A stretch of DNA of 64,000 nt from Salipiger abyssi (GTDB lineage: Bacteria > Pseudomonadota > Alphaproteobacteria > Rhodobacterales > Rhodobacteraceae): the NCBI RefSeq assembly GCF_017311415.1, contig NZ_JAEKIS010000004.1, positions 186,001 through 250,000 of the forward strand, read 5' to 3'. Below are positions 9,829 to 18,700 of the stretch, in pieces (positions within the stretch are counted from its first letter, which is position 1; each line of letters starts with the position of its first letter). Below the pieces are notes generated by a model that worked only from the letters and a program-made list of their open reading frames with translations, was not told where the DNA came from and did no database searches. The position numbers and the translations under genes are program-made.

Positions 9829-10989
9829 TCAGCCGGCCTGGCGATAGGTCAGGCTCTTGACCGGGTTTTCCAGATCGAGCAGCGGCAGCAGCAGGTTGGA
9901 GACGTGATAGGCCTCCTCCACATAGGGCCGCCCGCTCAGGATGAACCGGGTCACACCGGCAAGATCGCGGATCTCGTGGATGCGTTCGGCGACCTGCTCG
10001 GCCGAGCCCACCAGCATGGCGCCGGGGCCCGGCACCGTCCGGGTCACGTCGAGCCCGTTGACCAGGTTGGGGCCGCACCAGACATTGGGATAGACCTCGA
10101 GGTCGCGCACCTCCGGGTGCCGGCCCTCGCGTATTGCGGCGACGCAGCGCGCCACGGCAGGATCGCTCAGATCGACATTCGGGTCGCTCGCCGCTGCCCA
10201 GCCGCTACCGCCGGTGATCGTCTTCATGCTGGTGTTGCGCAGCTGGCGCTCGGCGACCAGCCAGGCCTCTTCCTCGGTCTCGCGCACGATGACCGGAAAG
10301 CTCACGCCGAGTTGCGGGGTCCGGCCGTGCAGCTCGGCGGCCACCTTGGTTGCGGCGTCCATCTTGCGCTTGATGCCCTGCGGCGTGTCGTTGGTCGAAA
10401 GATAGACATCCGCGAGGCCCGTGACCGCGCGCAACCCTTCGGGCGAGCCGCCCGCGCCCCAGAGCGGCGGGTGCGGCAGCTGCGTCGGCGGGATGTTGTG
10501 GAACTGCGAGAGCGGGTCTTCTAGCTTGAAATAGCGGGTGTCAGCGGGGGGCTCCTCGCCCGCATAGATCGCCTTGAACAGATTCCAGTATTCCGTAAGC
10601 ATCTCGTAGCGCTCGGACTTTGGAATGTCGAAGCCATGCGCCGCCAGCGTCTTGGGGTTGCCGCCGACGATATTGATCATCAGCCGCCCGCCCGACAGGT
10701 TGTCGAAACTGCGCGCCATCAGCGCCAGCTGCGTCGGCGAGATCAGGCCGGGGTAGACCGCGATCAGGAACTTGATCCGGTCCGTCATCGGAACGAGGGT
10801 CGAGGCCAGTGTCCAGCCGTCATAGATCCTGTGGGCGCCGATCGCGACCAGCACACCGTCAAAACCCAGCGTGTCGACCTCCTGCGCAAGGTTGCGTACG
10901 GATTCGAAGCTGGTCGCCCAGCGGCCTTCGGGCTCCCACGGGTGGGTGCCGTCGGGCGGCGCGATATTCCACAGAACTTGGATGCTCAT
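9829..10989 (-). CDS. LLM class flavin-dependent monooxygenase (alkanesulfonate-monooxygenase-like)
   Basis: The start is chosen at the ATG with complement 10987-10989 (MSIQVLWNIAPPDG), preceded by a GGAAGAAGC ribosome-binding region; a TTG 21 nt upstream is less likely. The 386-residue protein has the bacterial-luciferase-like TIM barrel with the family stretch GGRLMINIVGGNPKTLAAHG and a C-terminal MLVGSAEQVAERI flavin-phosphate region, closest in type to SsuD. Such enzymes use reduced FMN supplied by a separate reductase to oxygenate and cleave C-S, C-N or related bonds. No reductase gene is seen nearby. Its place between binding protein and permease implies that it acts on the imported compound. 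Confidence 0.9.
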   Translation of the reverse strand: MSIQVLWNIAPPDGTHPWEPEGRWATSFESVRNLAQEVDTLGFDGVLVAIGAHRIYDGWTLASTLVPMTDRIKFLIAVYPGLISPTQLALMARSFDNLSGGRLMINIVGGNPKTLAAHGFDIPKSERYEMLTEYWNLFKAIYAGEEPPADTRYFKLEDPLSQFHNIPPTQLPHPPLWGAGGSPEGLRAVTGLADVYLSTNDTPQGIKRKMDAATKVAAELHGRTPQLGVSFPVIVRETEEEAWLVAERQLRNTSMKTITGGSGWAAASDPNVDLSDPAVARCVAAIREGRHPEVRDLEVYPNVWCGPNLVNGLDVTRTVPGPGAMLVGSAEQVAERIHEIRDLAGVTRFILSGRPYVEEAYHVSNLLLPLLDLENPVKSLTYRQAG

Positions 10990-11031
10990 CTTGCTTCTTC
11001 CATTTGCCAAGAAAACGTCACGGCCCGATGC

Positions 11032-11052
11032 GCCGGCGGTCAGGGCGCCGGC
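11032..11052 (-). other. Intercistronic hairpin after the ABC binding-protein gene
   Basis: GCCGGCG and CGCCGGC form a perfect 7-bp stem with a 7-nt loop about 30 nt after the stop of the binding-protein gene. Such structures at the 3' end of binding-protein genes often stabilise the upstream transcript part so that binding protein exceeds permease. There is no T-run. Confidence 0.4.
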
Positions 11053-11082
11053 GAACCGTCTTGCATGGGGAGGGTCAGGCGC

Positions 11083-12615
11083 TCACTTCCAGCCGTAGGC
11101 GTAGAAGTTCACGAAGTTGTCGCGCGGCGGGACGAAATCGAAATCCTCGCTGAAGGCGAAGTTCTCGATGCCGGTGAACATCGGGAACCAGTAGACCTCC
11201 TGCGTGATCTTCTCGATGGCCTTGCCGTAATATTCCTTGCGCTCCTCGGGATCGAGCGAGCTGTCGGCAACGTCGAGCCACTCCTTGATCTCTTCGTCGC
11301 GGGCGTAATCCTCGGGCACCATCTTGAAGAAACGGCTGATCGGAACCGAGGCGTCCATGATCGACCAGAAACTGTTATCCGACAGCATGACCGGCATCTC
11401 GCCGGCACGGTTCTTCTGGATGTAGGTGCTGATGGGGACGTGGTTGATATTCGCGCGGATCCCGACATTGGCCAGATAACCCGCCACCACCTCCGCCCAC
11501 TCACGGGAACGGAAGGAATACATGTCGACCTCGAACCCGTCGGGAAAGCCGGCCTCCGCCAGCAGCGACTTGGACAGGTCCGGGTCGAAAGCATAGCTCA
11601 CCGCCTTGTCCTGAACGCAGCCAAACTGGTCGGGGAAACAGGGGGTGGGGATGATGCGGGCGCTCTCGCCCACCATGGTCTCGACGAATTCCGGAACGTC
11701 GATGGCCCGCGCAAAGGCCTCGCGCACACTCCGGTCCTCGAAATAGGACACGCCCGAGCGGCCCGTGGCATCGAAGCCGATATAGGTCACGCGCGGCACC
11801 TCGCCGGTCGACACCTCGACGCCGGGCACGCCCCGCAGCTGCTCGGCCTGATCGGGGCCGACGCCCGCGATCCAATCGAGCTGGCCGCCGAGAAGCTCGG
11901 CCATCTGCGTGGCCGCGTCGGGGATGAACTTGAAATTGATCGTCTCGATGCTGGGCTTCGGCTTGCCGCCGCCCTCGTAATACGCCTCGTTGATCTCGAC
12001 CACGATTGACGAGGTGTCGAAGCTCACCAGCTTGTAGGGGCCGGAGCCAACGGGGGCCTGCCCCATGCCCTCGGGACCGACCTCTTCGTAATAGGCCTTG
12101 GGGAATATCGGCAGCGCGAGGGAGAGATATTCCAGCGCCGGCGGGAACGGGCGCTTGGTGTGCAGCCGCACCACATTGCCGTCGAGTGCCTCTGCGCCTT
12201 CGATCCAGCTCACCAGCGGCTGGGTCAGCACCTTGTTTTCCGGGTCGGACACGTAGTTCAGCGTATAGACCACATCCTCGACGGTGAGATCGGTGCCGTC
12301 ATGCCATTTCACCCCCTGCCGGATGGTGAAGTCTATTGCGGTGTCGCTGCTCCAGCTCCAGTCGGTGGCCAGCAGCGGGCGGTATTCGTAGGTCTCGGGA
12401 TCGCGCAGCACCAGCGTGTCGAAGAGCAGCCGGATGACGTTGTTTCCCTCGCGGATATTGCCGCCGCCGTAATAGGCATCGAGCGTGGGCAACGACTGTT
12501 TCACCCCGACATTCAGCGTGTTGGTGGCCTTGTCCGCGAGGGCCATCCCCCCCGACGCAAGGACAAAAAAGCTCGCGGCAAGCGCCGGACGCAGGAGCGT
12601 GTCTTTCAGTGTCAT
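11083..12615 (-). CDS. Peptide-type ABC transporter substrate-binding protein (SBP family 5)
   Basis: The start is the ATG with complement 12613-12615 (MTLKDTLLRP), preceded by an AGAGGA ribosome-binding site; a TTG 6 nt upstream is rejected. The 510-residue protein has a signal peptide ending near SGGMALA and the family-5 extracellular binding-protein pattern, with GVKWHDGTDLTVEDVVYTLN as the most typical stretch. It captures the substrate in the periplasm for the permeases encoded downstream. It is the first gene of the operon; a GGTATACC-centred palindrome lies about 60 nt upstream. Family 5 proteins bind peptides, opines, glutathione or nickel, so the ligand stays open. Confidence 0.92.
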   Translation of the reverse strand: MTLKDTLLRPALAASFFVLASGGMALADKATNTLNVGVKQSLPTLDAYYGGGNIREGNNVIRLLFDTLVLRDPETYEYRPLLATDWSWSSDTAIDFTIRQGVKWHDGTDLTVEDVVYTLNYVSDPENKVLTQPLVSWIEGAEALDGNVVRLHTKRPFPPALEYLSLALPIFPKAYYEEVGPEGMGQAPVGSGPYKLVSFDTSSIVVEINEAYYEGGGKPKPSIETINFKFIPDAATQMAELLGGQLDWIAGVGPDQAEQLRGVPGVEVSTGEVPRVTYIGFDATGRSGVSYFEDRSVREAFARAIDVPEFVETMVGESARIIPTPCFPDQFGCVQDKAVSYAFDPDLSKSLLAEAGFPDGFEVDMYSFRSREWAEVVAGYLANVGIRANINHVPISTYIQKNRAGEMPVMLSDNSFWSIMDASVPISRFFKMVPEDYARDEEIKEWLDVADSSLDPEERKEYYGKAIEKITQEVYWFPMFTGIENFAFSEDFDFVPPRDNFVNFYAYGWK

Positions 12616-12674
12616 GGTCAATCCTCTGTTGGAAAATCGCCGTCACATTCTTTGTATGACGTGCTTTTGTCTGA

Positions 12675-12685
12675 TGGTATACCAA
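12675..12685. promoter_or_regulatory. Putative GntR operator upstream of the ABC operon
   Basis: TGGTATACCA at 12675-12684 is a perfect 10-bp palindrome, extended to TGGTATACCAA. It is the clean version of the motif at 5070-5080. It lies about 60 nt upstream of the binding-protein start, near where a promoter is expected. The linked FCD-GntR gene at the end of this operon is the natural candidate to bind it. Confidence 0.55.
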
Positions 12686-12844
12686 TAAGGTCTTTCCGCA
12701 AGACATCTTTGATTTTGAGCGGGGAAGATACGGCACCGGAGGTGGCTGCGCTCAAAATGACGGCATTTCGGGCAGACGGCGCGGCACGGAAAGCGGCAGG
12801 GGCGGAAAAGGCTGGGAATCGGCCCGGTCACGCACCGGCCTGGG

Positions 12845-12870
12845 TCTCCCGGCGGCGGACCGCCGGGAGA
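12845..12870 (-). terminator. Perfect hairpin at the end of the tct-peptidase operon
   Basis: TCTCCCGGCGG and CCGCCGGGAGA form a perfect 11-bp stem with loop CGGA, starting 14 nt downstream of the M20 peptidase stop. The following bases are not T-rich, so it is either a factor-dependent end or a protective 3' structure. It separates this operon from the promoter region of the ABC operon. Confidence 0.5.
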
Positions 12871-12883
12871 AAGGGGATCGGGA

Positions 12884-14284
12884 TCAGTCCGCGTCGGATG
12901 CGGCGCCGAAATCCCAGAAGATGCCCGCCATCATGGCGAGACCGTCGTCGTAAAGTTCGATGAGACCGTGCTCGTCCGGCCCGTGCTGACCGCAGCCGCC
13001 ATAGCTTTGCGGCAGCCACATCACCGGTGTGCCGAGCGTTTCCTTGAAATATTCCGACGGGCCCGACGCACCGATCGTGGGAATGATGTTCGGCGCCTTG
13101 CCCATGGTCGTCTCCATCGACGCGGCGACCTTCTGCACCCAGGGGTTTTCCGGATCGGTGCGCGACGGCGGGAACATGTCGCGTTCGGAGACGAGCTCCA
13201 CCTCGACCTCGGGAAAGCCCTGCTCTTCGAGATGGCGGCGCAGCGCCGGGGCCACGTCCTCGGCCCTGGTGTCCACCGTGTGGCGCAGCTGGATCCGCGC
13301 CTTGGCGAACCCCGAGACCGCGCCCACCGGGTTTTCCGGCTGGCCCGAGATCATCGCCAGTACGATGGCGCTGTTCCAGGCATAGATCCGCTCGGAACGC
13401 GACATGCCGGGTTCGCCCCAGTCGGGTTCCGGCTCCGGCGTGCCGGGCAGCGTCTTGACCTGCACCTTGCGGCTGGCCTCGCGCACGCTTTCCGGCACGT
13501 CCTTTGGCCGCCAGCCCTCGACCAGGATGCGCCCATCGCGCGAGATTACGGTGGAGAGCGCATGCGCCAGGATCACCGCCGGATCCTTGAGCAGCCCGCC
13601 CCAGTGGCCGGAGTGATGGCTGCCTGCGCGCAGGTTCACGATCAGATCGACGGCGATGCCGCCACGGGTGCCGAGCGTGATATCGGCGACCTCCATGCTC
13701 TGCCTTGGGCCGTCGAGCGCGATGAATACGTCGGAGGCCAGCAGCGTCTGCTGATCCCTGAGGAACTGCGCCAGACCGGGCGAGCCGGCCTCCTCGCCCA
13801 TCTCGATGAGGATCTTGACGTTATAGCCAAGCGCACCGCGCTCTTCGATCACCGCGCGCAGCGCCTCGATGGCGATGAGGTGCTGACCCTTGTTGTCGAC
13901 GGTGCCACGCCCATAGACCTTGTTGCCCTCGATCTTCAGCGTCCAGGGATCGAGATCCTTGCGCCAGCGCTCGGGCATCGCGCGCACCACGTCGCCATGG
14001 CCATAGACCAGCACCGTGGCGGCCTCCGGGTCTTCGATCTTCTGCGCGACGAGGAAGGGGCCGTGTTCGGGCTGCGGGTTGTCATAGACGCCGATCTCAA
14101 AGCCCAGCCTCGCGAGATAGGGGCCCAGAACCTCGTTGCAGTAGCGGTAAAGCTCGGGCTGGCGCAGCGGCGGGTGGCTTTCGCTCTGCACCTCGACGAG
14201 GCGCCCAAGCGTGTCGAGAAACGCGCCGCTTTCCAGATAGCCCCGCGCGCGGGCGACGGCCCGCTCTCGTGCCGTGGATGTCAT
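12884..14284 (-). CDS. M20 family metallopeptidase (dipeptidase/deacylase type)
   Basis: The start is the ATG with complement 14282-14284 (MTSTARERAV), giving 466 residues. Metal and catalytic residues of the M20 family are visible: His96 and Asp98 in YGHGDVV, Asp130 in GRGTVDNKGQ, and the Glu164-Glu165 pair in EMGEEAGSPG; the HHSGHWGG segment belongs to the dimerisation domain, and a late His is in CGQHGPDEHG. Such enzymes are cytoplasmic di-zinc or di-cobalt hydrolases removing amino acids from dipeptides or acylated amino acids. It is the last gene of the tct-M28-M20 operon, 44 nt after the M28-like gene, so both probably act on the same imported compound. Confidence 0.9.
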   Translation of the reverse strand: MTSTARERAVARARGYLESGAFLDTLGRLVEVQSESHPPLRQPELYRYCNEVLGPYLARLGFEIGVYDNPQPEHGPFLVAQKIEDPEAATVLVYGHGDVVRAMPERWRKDLDPWTLKIEGNKVYGRGTVDNKGQHLIAIEALRAVIEERGALGYNVKILIEMGEEAGSPGLAQFLRDQQTLLASDVFIALDGPRQSMEVADITLGTRGGIAVDLIVNLRAGSHHSGHWGGLLKDPAVILAHALSTVISRDGRILVEGWRPKDVPESVREASRKVQVKTLPGTPEPEPDWGEPGMSRSERIYAWNSAIVLAMISGQPENPVGAVSGFAKARIQLRHTVDTRAEDVAPALRRHLEEQGFPEVEVELVSERDMFPPSRTDPENPWVQKVAASMETTMGKAPNIIPTIGASGPSEYFKETLGTPVMWLPQSYGGCGQHGPDEHGLIELYDDGLAMMAGIFWDFGAASDAD

Positions 14285-14328
14285 GGCTGTGATGTCCTTT
14301 CTGATCGTCGTTACAAAACCACGCCCGC

Positions 14329-15975
14329 TCAGGCGCCGGTCAGCGCTTCGGTCGCGAGGCCGATGGCATGAAGGATGCGGTTGCGGGCGCGGGTCGCGGC
14401 CACCGCGTGGAACTTGCGCCCGTCGCCCTCGGCCTCCGCAAGCGCACGGATCGGGTCGAGCACCGGGAAGGCAGGCAGGCGCAGCGCCGGTTCCTGTCCA
14501 AAGCGGTCTCCGCCGGTATAGTCGAGCGGCACCAGCGCCCGCGACGCCGCCATGAGCCGGTGGTCGCCCACGCCTTCGCCCGCAGACGCTTCGCGCAGTC
14601 CGGCCAGCGCCGCGCGCAGCGGTGTGAGATCGAGCAGATCGGCGACCGACGGCGCCAGCGCGGCGACAAGGCCGTCCAGCTCCTCGGCCAGAGGTGCAAA
14701 ATCCAGCGGCAGCGCCGGGCGCTCCAGCAGCGCGGCCATCACCCGGACATAGACCCGCGTGTCCCGCGCCAGCAGCTCGGAGTCGATCTTGTCGATCGTG
14801 TCTTCGGGCGTATGCCACCACCAGCCGAGCCCCACCGGCAGGCGCCGCTCGATGGTCAGCGCGCGCCCGTCGATCACCGCCTCGTCCGTGCCCTCGCCCT
14901 GCTGGCTGAAGCCCATGAACATCGCAGGAATGCCGATGCCGCCGAAAGACTGATCGCCCGCCCGCGCCATGCGCTCGCCGCGGATCTCGACCCCGGTCTC
15001 TTCGCGCAGCGCCTCGGCGGCAAGCCCGCGCAGCATCGACATCGACTCGGCGTTTTCCAGCACGGCGCTGTTCATGCCGCCGGTTGAATCGACGTTCACA
15101 TGCGCCACGCAGCGCCGGTCGAGCTCCTGCCAGCGATTGTCCGCATACCAGGTGGAGCCAGAATAGCGGCCATGGGAATGACCCGACCAGAACGCCACCC
15201 GCAGCCCGCGTTTCCAGCCGGAGGTGTCCTGCGCGCAAAGCCGCGCGACCTCCAGCATCGTGGCATTGGCCGCGCCATTGTCCATGACGCCGTAATACCA
15301 GGTGTCGTGATGGCCCGAGAACAGCACGAAGGGCAGATCCGCCGCAGCCCCTTCGGGGGCCCGCTCGCCGATCAGGATCGGTGTCTTGCGCCAGCCGGTC
15401 TCGACCTCGGCAAAAAGCGTCGCGCCGCCCTCTGGTGCCAGCGCTTTGAGCCGTGCGCCATCGGCATTCGACACGCTGCACACCACCGTGGTCGGCATAT
15501 TCGCCAGATCGCCGGGCTCGGGATTGCCCCAGACCGGCGAGATGCACATCTCGTGCAGCAGCTCGTGGGGAGAGATGTGGATCTGTCCGAGGGCGCCCGC
15601 CCGCGAGGCGGCCAGCGCCGCGCCGGGATTGGCGATGCCCTCGATCAGCGCGATCTTGCCGCGCGCGTCGATGGCGGCGAAATCCTCGGGCCGGCCCTGC
15701 CCGGCATAGACCAGCGTGCCCGCAAGCCCGGCCGCGCCTGAAGGCTGGCCGAAGGAATGGGTGATCGCCCGCAGCGCCTCCCCCTCCATCTCGACACGGG
15801 CCGCGCCCGGCAGGCTGATATAGGCGTCATGTTCGATCAGCTCGGTCTCGAACCCATAGGCGCCGAGCCGGTCCTGAAGGTAGGCAAAGCTTTTTCGCTC
15901 CTCCTCGGATCCCGAATATTTCTGCCAGCGGGCGAACTCCCGCAGATGCGCCGTCATGACGTCGATATCAACCAT
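14329..15975 (-). CDS. M28-family peptidase-like protein with altered catalytic motif
   Basis: This 548-residue protein has a PA-type inserted domain at about residues 85-190 and an M28 domain. Metal ligands of M28 can be placed at His222/Asp224 (GHHDTW), Asp232 (MDNGAAN), Asp296 (HVNVDSTGG) and His388 (WWWHTPEDT). The motif that should hold the catalytic and bridging glutamates (usually GEExGLxGS) reads GHSHGRYSGS at 265-274, so both glutamates are missing. Homologues with a similar GHS-GRY motif may exist as a subfamily, but I cannot check this. There is no signal peptide. It may be a hydrolase with a different mechanism or a different two-metal arrangement. It lies between tctC and the M20 gene. 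Confidence 0.85.
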   Translation of the reverse strand: MVDIDVMTAHLREFARWQKYSGSEEERKSFAYLQDRLGAYGFETELIEHDAYISLPGAARVEMEGEALRAITHSFGQPSGAAGLAGTLVYAGQGRPEDFAAIDARGKIALIEGIANPGAALAASRAGALGQIHISPHELLHEMCISPVWGNPEPGDLANMPTTVVCSVSNADGARLKALAPEGGATLFAEVETGWRKTPILIGERAPEGAAADLPFVLFSGHHDTWYYGVMDNGAANATMLEVARLCAQDTSGWKRGLRVAFWSGHSHGRYSGSTWYADNRWQELDRRCVAHVNVDSTGGMNSAVLENAESMSMLRGLAAEALREETGVEIRGERMARAGDQSFGGIGIPAMFMGFSQQGEGTDEAVIDGRALTIERRLPVGLGWWWHTPEDTIDKIDSELLARDTRVYVRVMAALLERPALPLDFAPLAEELDGLVAALAPSVADLLDLTPLRAALAGLREASAGEGVGDHRLMAASRALVPLDYTGGDRFGQEPALRLPAFPVLDPIRALAEAEGDGRKFHAVAATRARNRILHAIGLATEALTGA

Positions 15976-15997
15976 GGGCCTGTTTCCGAACGTTGGA

Positions 15998-16059
15998 GGG
16001 GTGCGCCAATGCGCACCCCGTGAGTGTCGATGCTGGCGCGGGGCAGTTCCCTGCCCCGC
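15998..16059 (-). other. Two tandem hairpins after tctC
   Basis: Two perfect 9-bp stems stand in the gap between tctC and the M28-like gene. GCGGGGCAG/CTGCCCCGC (16038-16059, loop TTCC) begins 6 nt after the tctC stop, and GGGGTGCGC/GCGCACCCC (15998-16019, loop CAAT) follows. Neither has a T-run, so partial termination or protection of the tctC message is likelier than a full stop. Confidence 0.5.
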
Positions 16060-16065
16060 CCGCGT

Positions 16066-17028
16066 TCATTTCGGCTCGATGCCCGCGGCCTTGATGACCC
16101 CGTCCCAGAGCGCGATATTCTTGTCGAGATAGGCTTGGTATTCCGCCGGGCCGGAGCCCACGACGGTGAAGCCGAGCGCATCGAGCTTGCTCACCGCTTC
16201 GGGATCCTCAAGCGCCTTGAGCGCGGCGCTCGACAGCATGTCGATCACCTCGTCCGGCGTGCCCTCTTCGACGAAGAATCCGAACCAGCCCTGCACGATG
16301 AAATCGGGCAGACCGACCTCGGCGGCGGTGGGCAGATCGGGCAGGATGGCGAGCCGCTTGGTGTCGTTCACCACCAGCCCCACCAGATCGCCGCTGTTGA
16401 TCTGATCGACCACATGGCCCGGTCCGCTGAAGGAGATTCCCACCTCGTTCGACAGCACAGCGGTGGCGGCGGCAGAGGTACCGCGATAGGGAATGTGCAG
16501 GATGTCGATATCGGTGAGCTGCTTCATCAGCTCCGAGGCCAGATGCGTTGGCGTGCCGTTGCCGCCGGAGCTGACGGCGATACTGCCAGGCTCTTTCTTG
16601 GCAAGTGCAATCAGTTCGTCGACCGACGAGACGCCAAGGCTCGGATTGGCCACAAGCACGGTCGGCAGCGCCGCCAGCATGACCACGGGTTTCAGCGCGC
16701 TGACATCGTAATCGACGGCTTTCTGAAGCAGCGGCGCAAAGACGATGGGTCCGGCGCCGGTCGAAAGGACATGGTATCCGTCTGGCTCGGTGCCCAAAAG
16801 CTCGTCGATGGCCAGCGCGCCACCGGCGGCATCGCGGTTCTCGATCACCACGGGCTGGCCGAGCTCTTCGGACATCGCTTCGCGGACGAGACGCGCGACG
16901 ACGTCGCCGGGCGAGCCCGCGGCAGAGGTCGAGATGATCGTCACCGGCTTGTCTGGAAAGGCGCTGGCGGCGGCGGGCAGCAGCGCGGTCAGCGCCGTGA
17001 GGCCGAGGCTGAAAAGGGTCTGCTTCAT
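16066..17028 (-). CDS. tctC: Tripartite tricarboxylate transporter substrate-binding protein (Bug/TctC)
   Basis: The start is the ATG with complement 17026-17028 (MKQTLFSLG), giving 320 residues with a signal peptide ending at AAASAFP. The Bug-family core is clear, with FPDKPVTIISTSAAGSPGD near the mature N-terminus and GGNGTPTHLASELMKQ in the middle. It binds an organic acid or a similar small ligand in the periplasm for the TctA/TctB membrane subunits. Here it follows tctA with a 157-nt gap that holds no gene, and it is followed by two hairpins before the peptidase genes. The ligand is unknown, though linked peptidases suggest an amide- or peptide-like acid. Confidence 0.9.
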   Translation of the reverse strand: MKQTLFSLGLTALTALLPAAASAFPDKPVTIISTSAAGSPGDVVARLVREAMSEELGQPVVIENRDAAGGALAIDELLGTEPDGYHVLSTGAGPIVFAPLLQKAVDYDVSALKPVVMLAALPTVLVANPSLGVSSVDELIALAKKEPGSIAVSSGGNGTPTHLASELMKQLTDIDILHIPYRGTSAAATAVLSNEVGISFSGPGHVVDQINSGDLVGLVVNDTKRLAILPDLPTAAEVGLPDFIVQGWFGFFVEEGTPDEVIDMLSSAALKALEDPEAVSKLDALGFTVVGSGPAEYQAYLDKNIALWDGVIKAAGIEPK

Positions 17029-17185
17029 GGCTATGTCTCCGTCTGTTGGGGTCGGGTCTTTTTGTTGCGGCCAGCGGCCGCCCTTCGGGCAGCCCGTCCC
17101 GGGTGCGACCGGATCGCACCTGCCGGCAGGGACATGAGAGTGCTCCGTCTTGCGGACTGTTGCGGATGTCTGGCGGGTGTCATGC

Positions 17186-18700
17186 TCAGCTGCCCTCCGC
17201 CCGGGCCACCGCGCGGCGCCGGTCGCGTAGCCCGCGCCAGAGGCCCCAGAGCAGCAGCAGGCCCGAGACCGCCATGACCGAGGCGCTGATCGGGCGATCG
17301 AAGATGCCCATGATGTCGCCACGGCTGAGCAGCATGCCGCGCCGGAAATTCTCCTCCAGCAGCGGCCCCAGCACGATGCCGAGCACCATCGGTGCCACCG
17401 GCAGCCGCGCCAGCCGCATGCCGTAGCCGAGCAGCCCGAAGCCGAGCGCCAGCCAGATATCGAAGATCGAGTTCTTGACGCTGTAGACTCCGATGCAGAC
17501 GAACAGCAGGATCGCCGGGTAAAGCACCCCATATGGCACCGACAGCAGCCGAACCCAGATGCCCACCAGCGGGATGTTCAGCACCAAGAGCAGCAGGTTG
17601 CCGATCCAGAAGCTCATCACCAGCCCCCAGAACATCTCGGGCCGGTCGGTCATCATCGAGGGGCCGGGATTGATCCCCTGCATCATCAGCGCGCTGAGCA
17701 TGATCGCCATGGTCGCGGTGCCGGGAATCCCTAGCGCGAAGGTCGGGATAAAGGCGGTCTGGCCGGCGGAATTGTTGGCCGATTCCGGTGCGATCACCCC
17801 CTCGATGGCCCCCTTGCCGAAGCGCTCGGGCTCTTTTGCCACGCGCTTTTCGGCCATGTAGGCCATGAAGGAGGCGATGGTCGGCCCGGTTCCCGGCAGC
17901 GCGCCAAGCGCCGAGCCGAGCGCTGTACCGCGCAGCGCGGGGCCCAGAAAACGGCGCATGTCGTCACGCGTGGGCAGCATCTCGCGCATGGTGACCGACT
18001 GGATGCGCGGCGCGCCATGGGCGGCACCCCGCACGCTGGAGATCACCTCGGCAAAGCCGAAGAGGCCCATGGCGAAGGCGACCAGGCTGATGCCGTCGCG
18101 CAGCTCTGGCACGCCCATCTGAAAGCGGTAGACGCCGGAATAGATGTCGATCCCCACTGTGCCGAAGAGGATGCCGAGCACCACCATCGCCAGGCTTTTG
18201 GCCAGCGAGCCATCCGAAATCGCCGAGGAGGCGACGAGCCCCAGGATCATCAGCGCACAATATTCCCAGGCGCCGAATTGCAGCGCGGCGGCTGCAATCG
18301 CCGGCGAAAAGAGCATCATCAGCACGATGCCGATGCTGCCGCCGAAGAACGAGGCCAGAGCCGTGATCATCAGCGCCGTGCCCGCTCGGCCGTTCTGCGC
18401 CATCGGGTAGCCGTCGAGCGCGGTCACCGCCGCCGAGGGCTCGCCGGGCAGGTTCAGCAGGATCGACGCGGTGGAGCCACCGTAGGAGGTGCCGTAATAG
18501 ATCCCCGCCAGCATGATGATCGCCGAGGTCGGGTCGATATAGAAGGTCAGCGGGAACAGCATCGAAATCGCCGCCATGGCGCCGATCCCCGGCAGCACAC
18601 CGACGAGCATGCCAAGCGTGACGCCGGCAAAGGAATAGAACAGGTTGGCCGGGGTCAGGGCGGTGCCGAGCCCCAGCGCCACATTCGCGAGAATATCCAT
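17186..18700 (-). CDS. tctA: Tripartite tricarboxylate transporter large permease TctA
   Basis: The start is the ATG with complement 18698-18700, overlapping the tctB stop, giving 504 residues, the usual family size. TctA features include GVLPGIGAMAAISMLFPLTF near the N-terminus, YYGTSYGGSTASILLN, the central ALPGTGPTIASFMAY repeat, and APESANNSAGQTAFIPTFALGIPG (read in parts). About twelve membrane helices form the cation-coupled pore. It acts with TctB and TctC encoded on either side. A longer apparent reading frame into tctB is only overlap. Confidence 0.93.
   Translation of the reverse strand: MDILANVALGLGTALTPANLFYSFAGVTLGMLVGVLPGIGAMAAISMLFPLTFYIDPTSAIIMLAGIYYGTSYGGSTASILLNLPGEPSAAVTALDGYPMAQNGRAGTALMITALASFFGGSIGIVLMMLFSPAIAAAALQFGAWEYCALMILGLVASSAISDGSLAKSLAMVVLGILFGTVGIDIYSGVYRFQMGVPELRDGISLVAFAMGLFGFAEVISSVRGAAHGAPRIQSVTMREMLPTRDDMRRFLGPALRGTALGSALGALPGTGPTIASFMAYMAEKRVAKEPERFGKGAIEGVIAPESANNSAGQTAFIPTFALGIPGTATMAIMLSALMMQGINPGPSMMTDRPEMFWGLVMSFWIGNLLLLVLNIPLVGIWVRLLSVPYGVLYPAILLFVCIGVYSVKNSIFDIWLALGFGLLGYGMRLARLPVAPMVLGIVLGPLLEENFRRGMLLSRGDIMGIFDRPISASVMAVSGLLLLWGLWRGLRDRRRAVARAEGS

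Noticed and set aside
8668-10524. A 618-residue plus-strand frame over the permease genes.
   Set aside because: Low-complexity His/Gln/Arg composition typical of antisense frames; the minus strand encodes well-recognised permeases and a monooxygenase.
12884-15547. Possible fusion of M28-like and M20 proteins.
   Set aside because: The upstream portion is an out-of-frame reading of the M28-like gene; an ATG at the expected M20 start is at 14282-14284.
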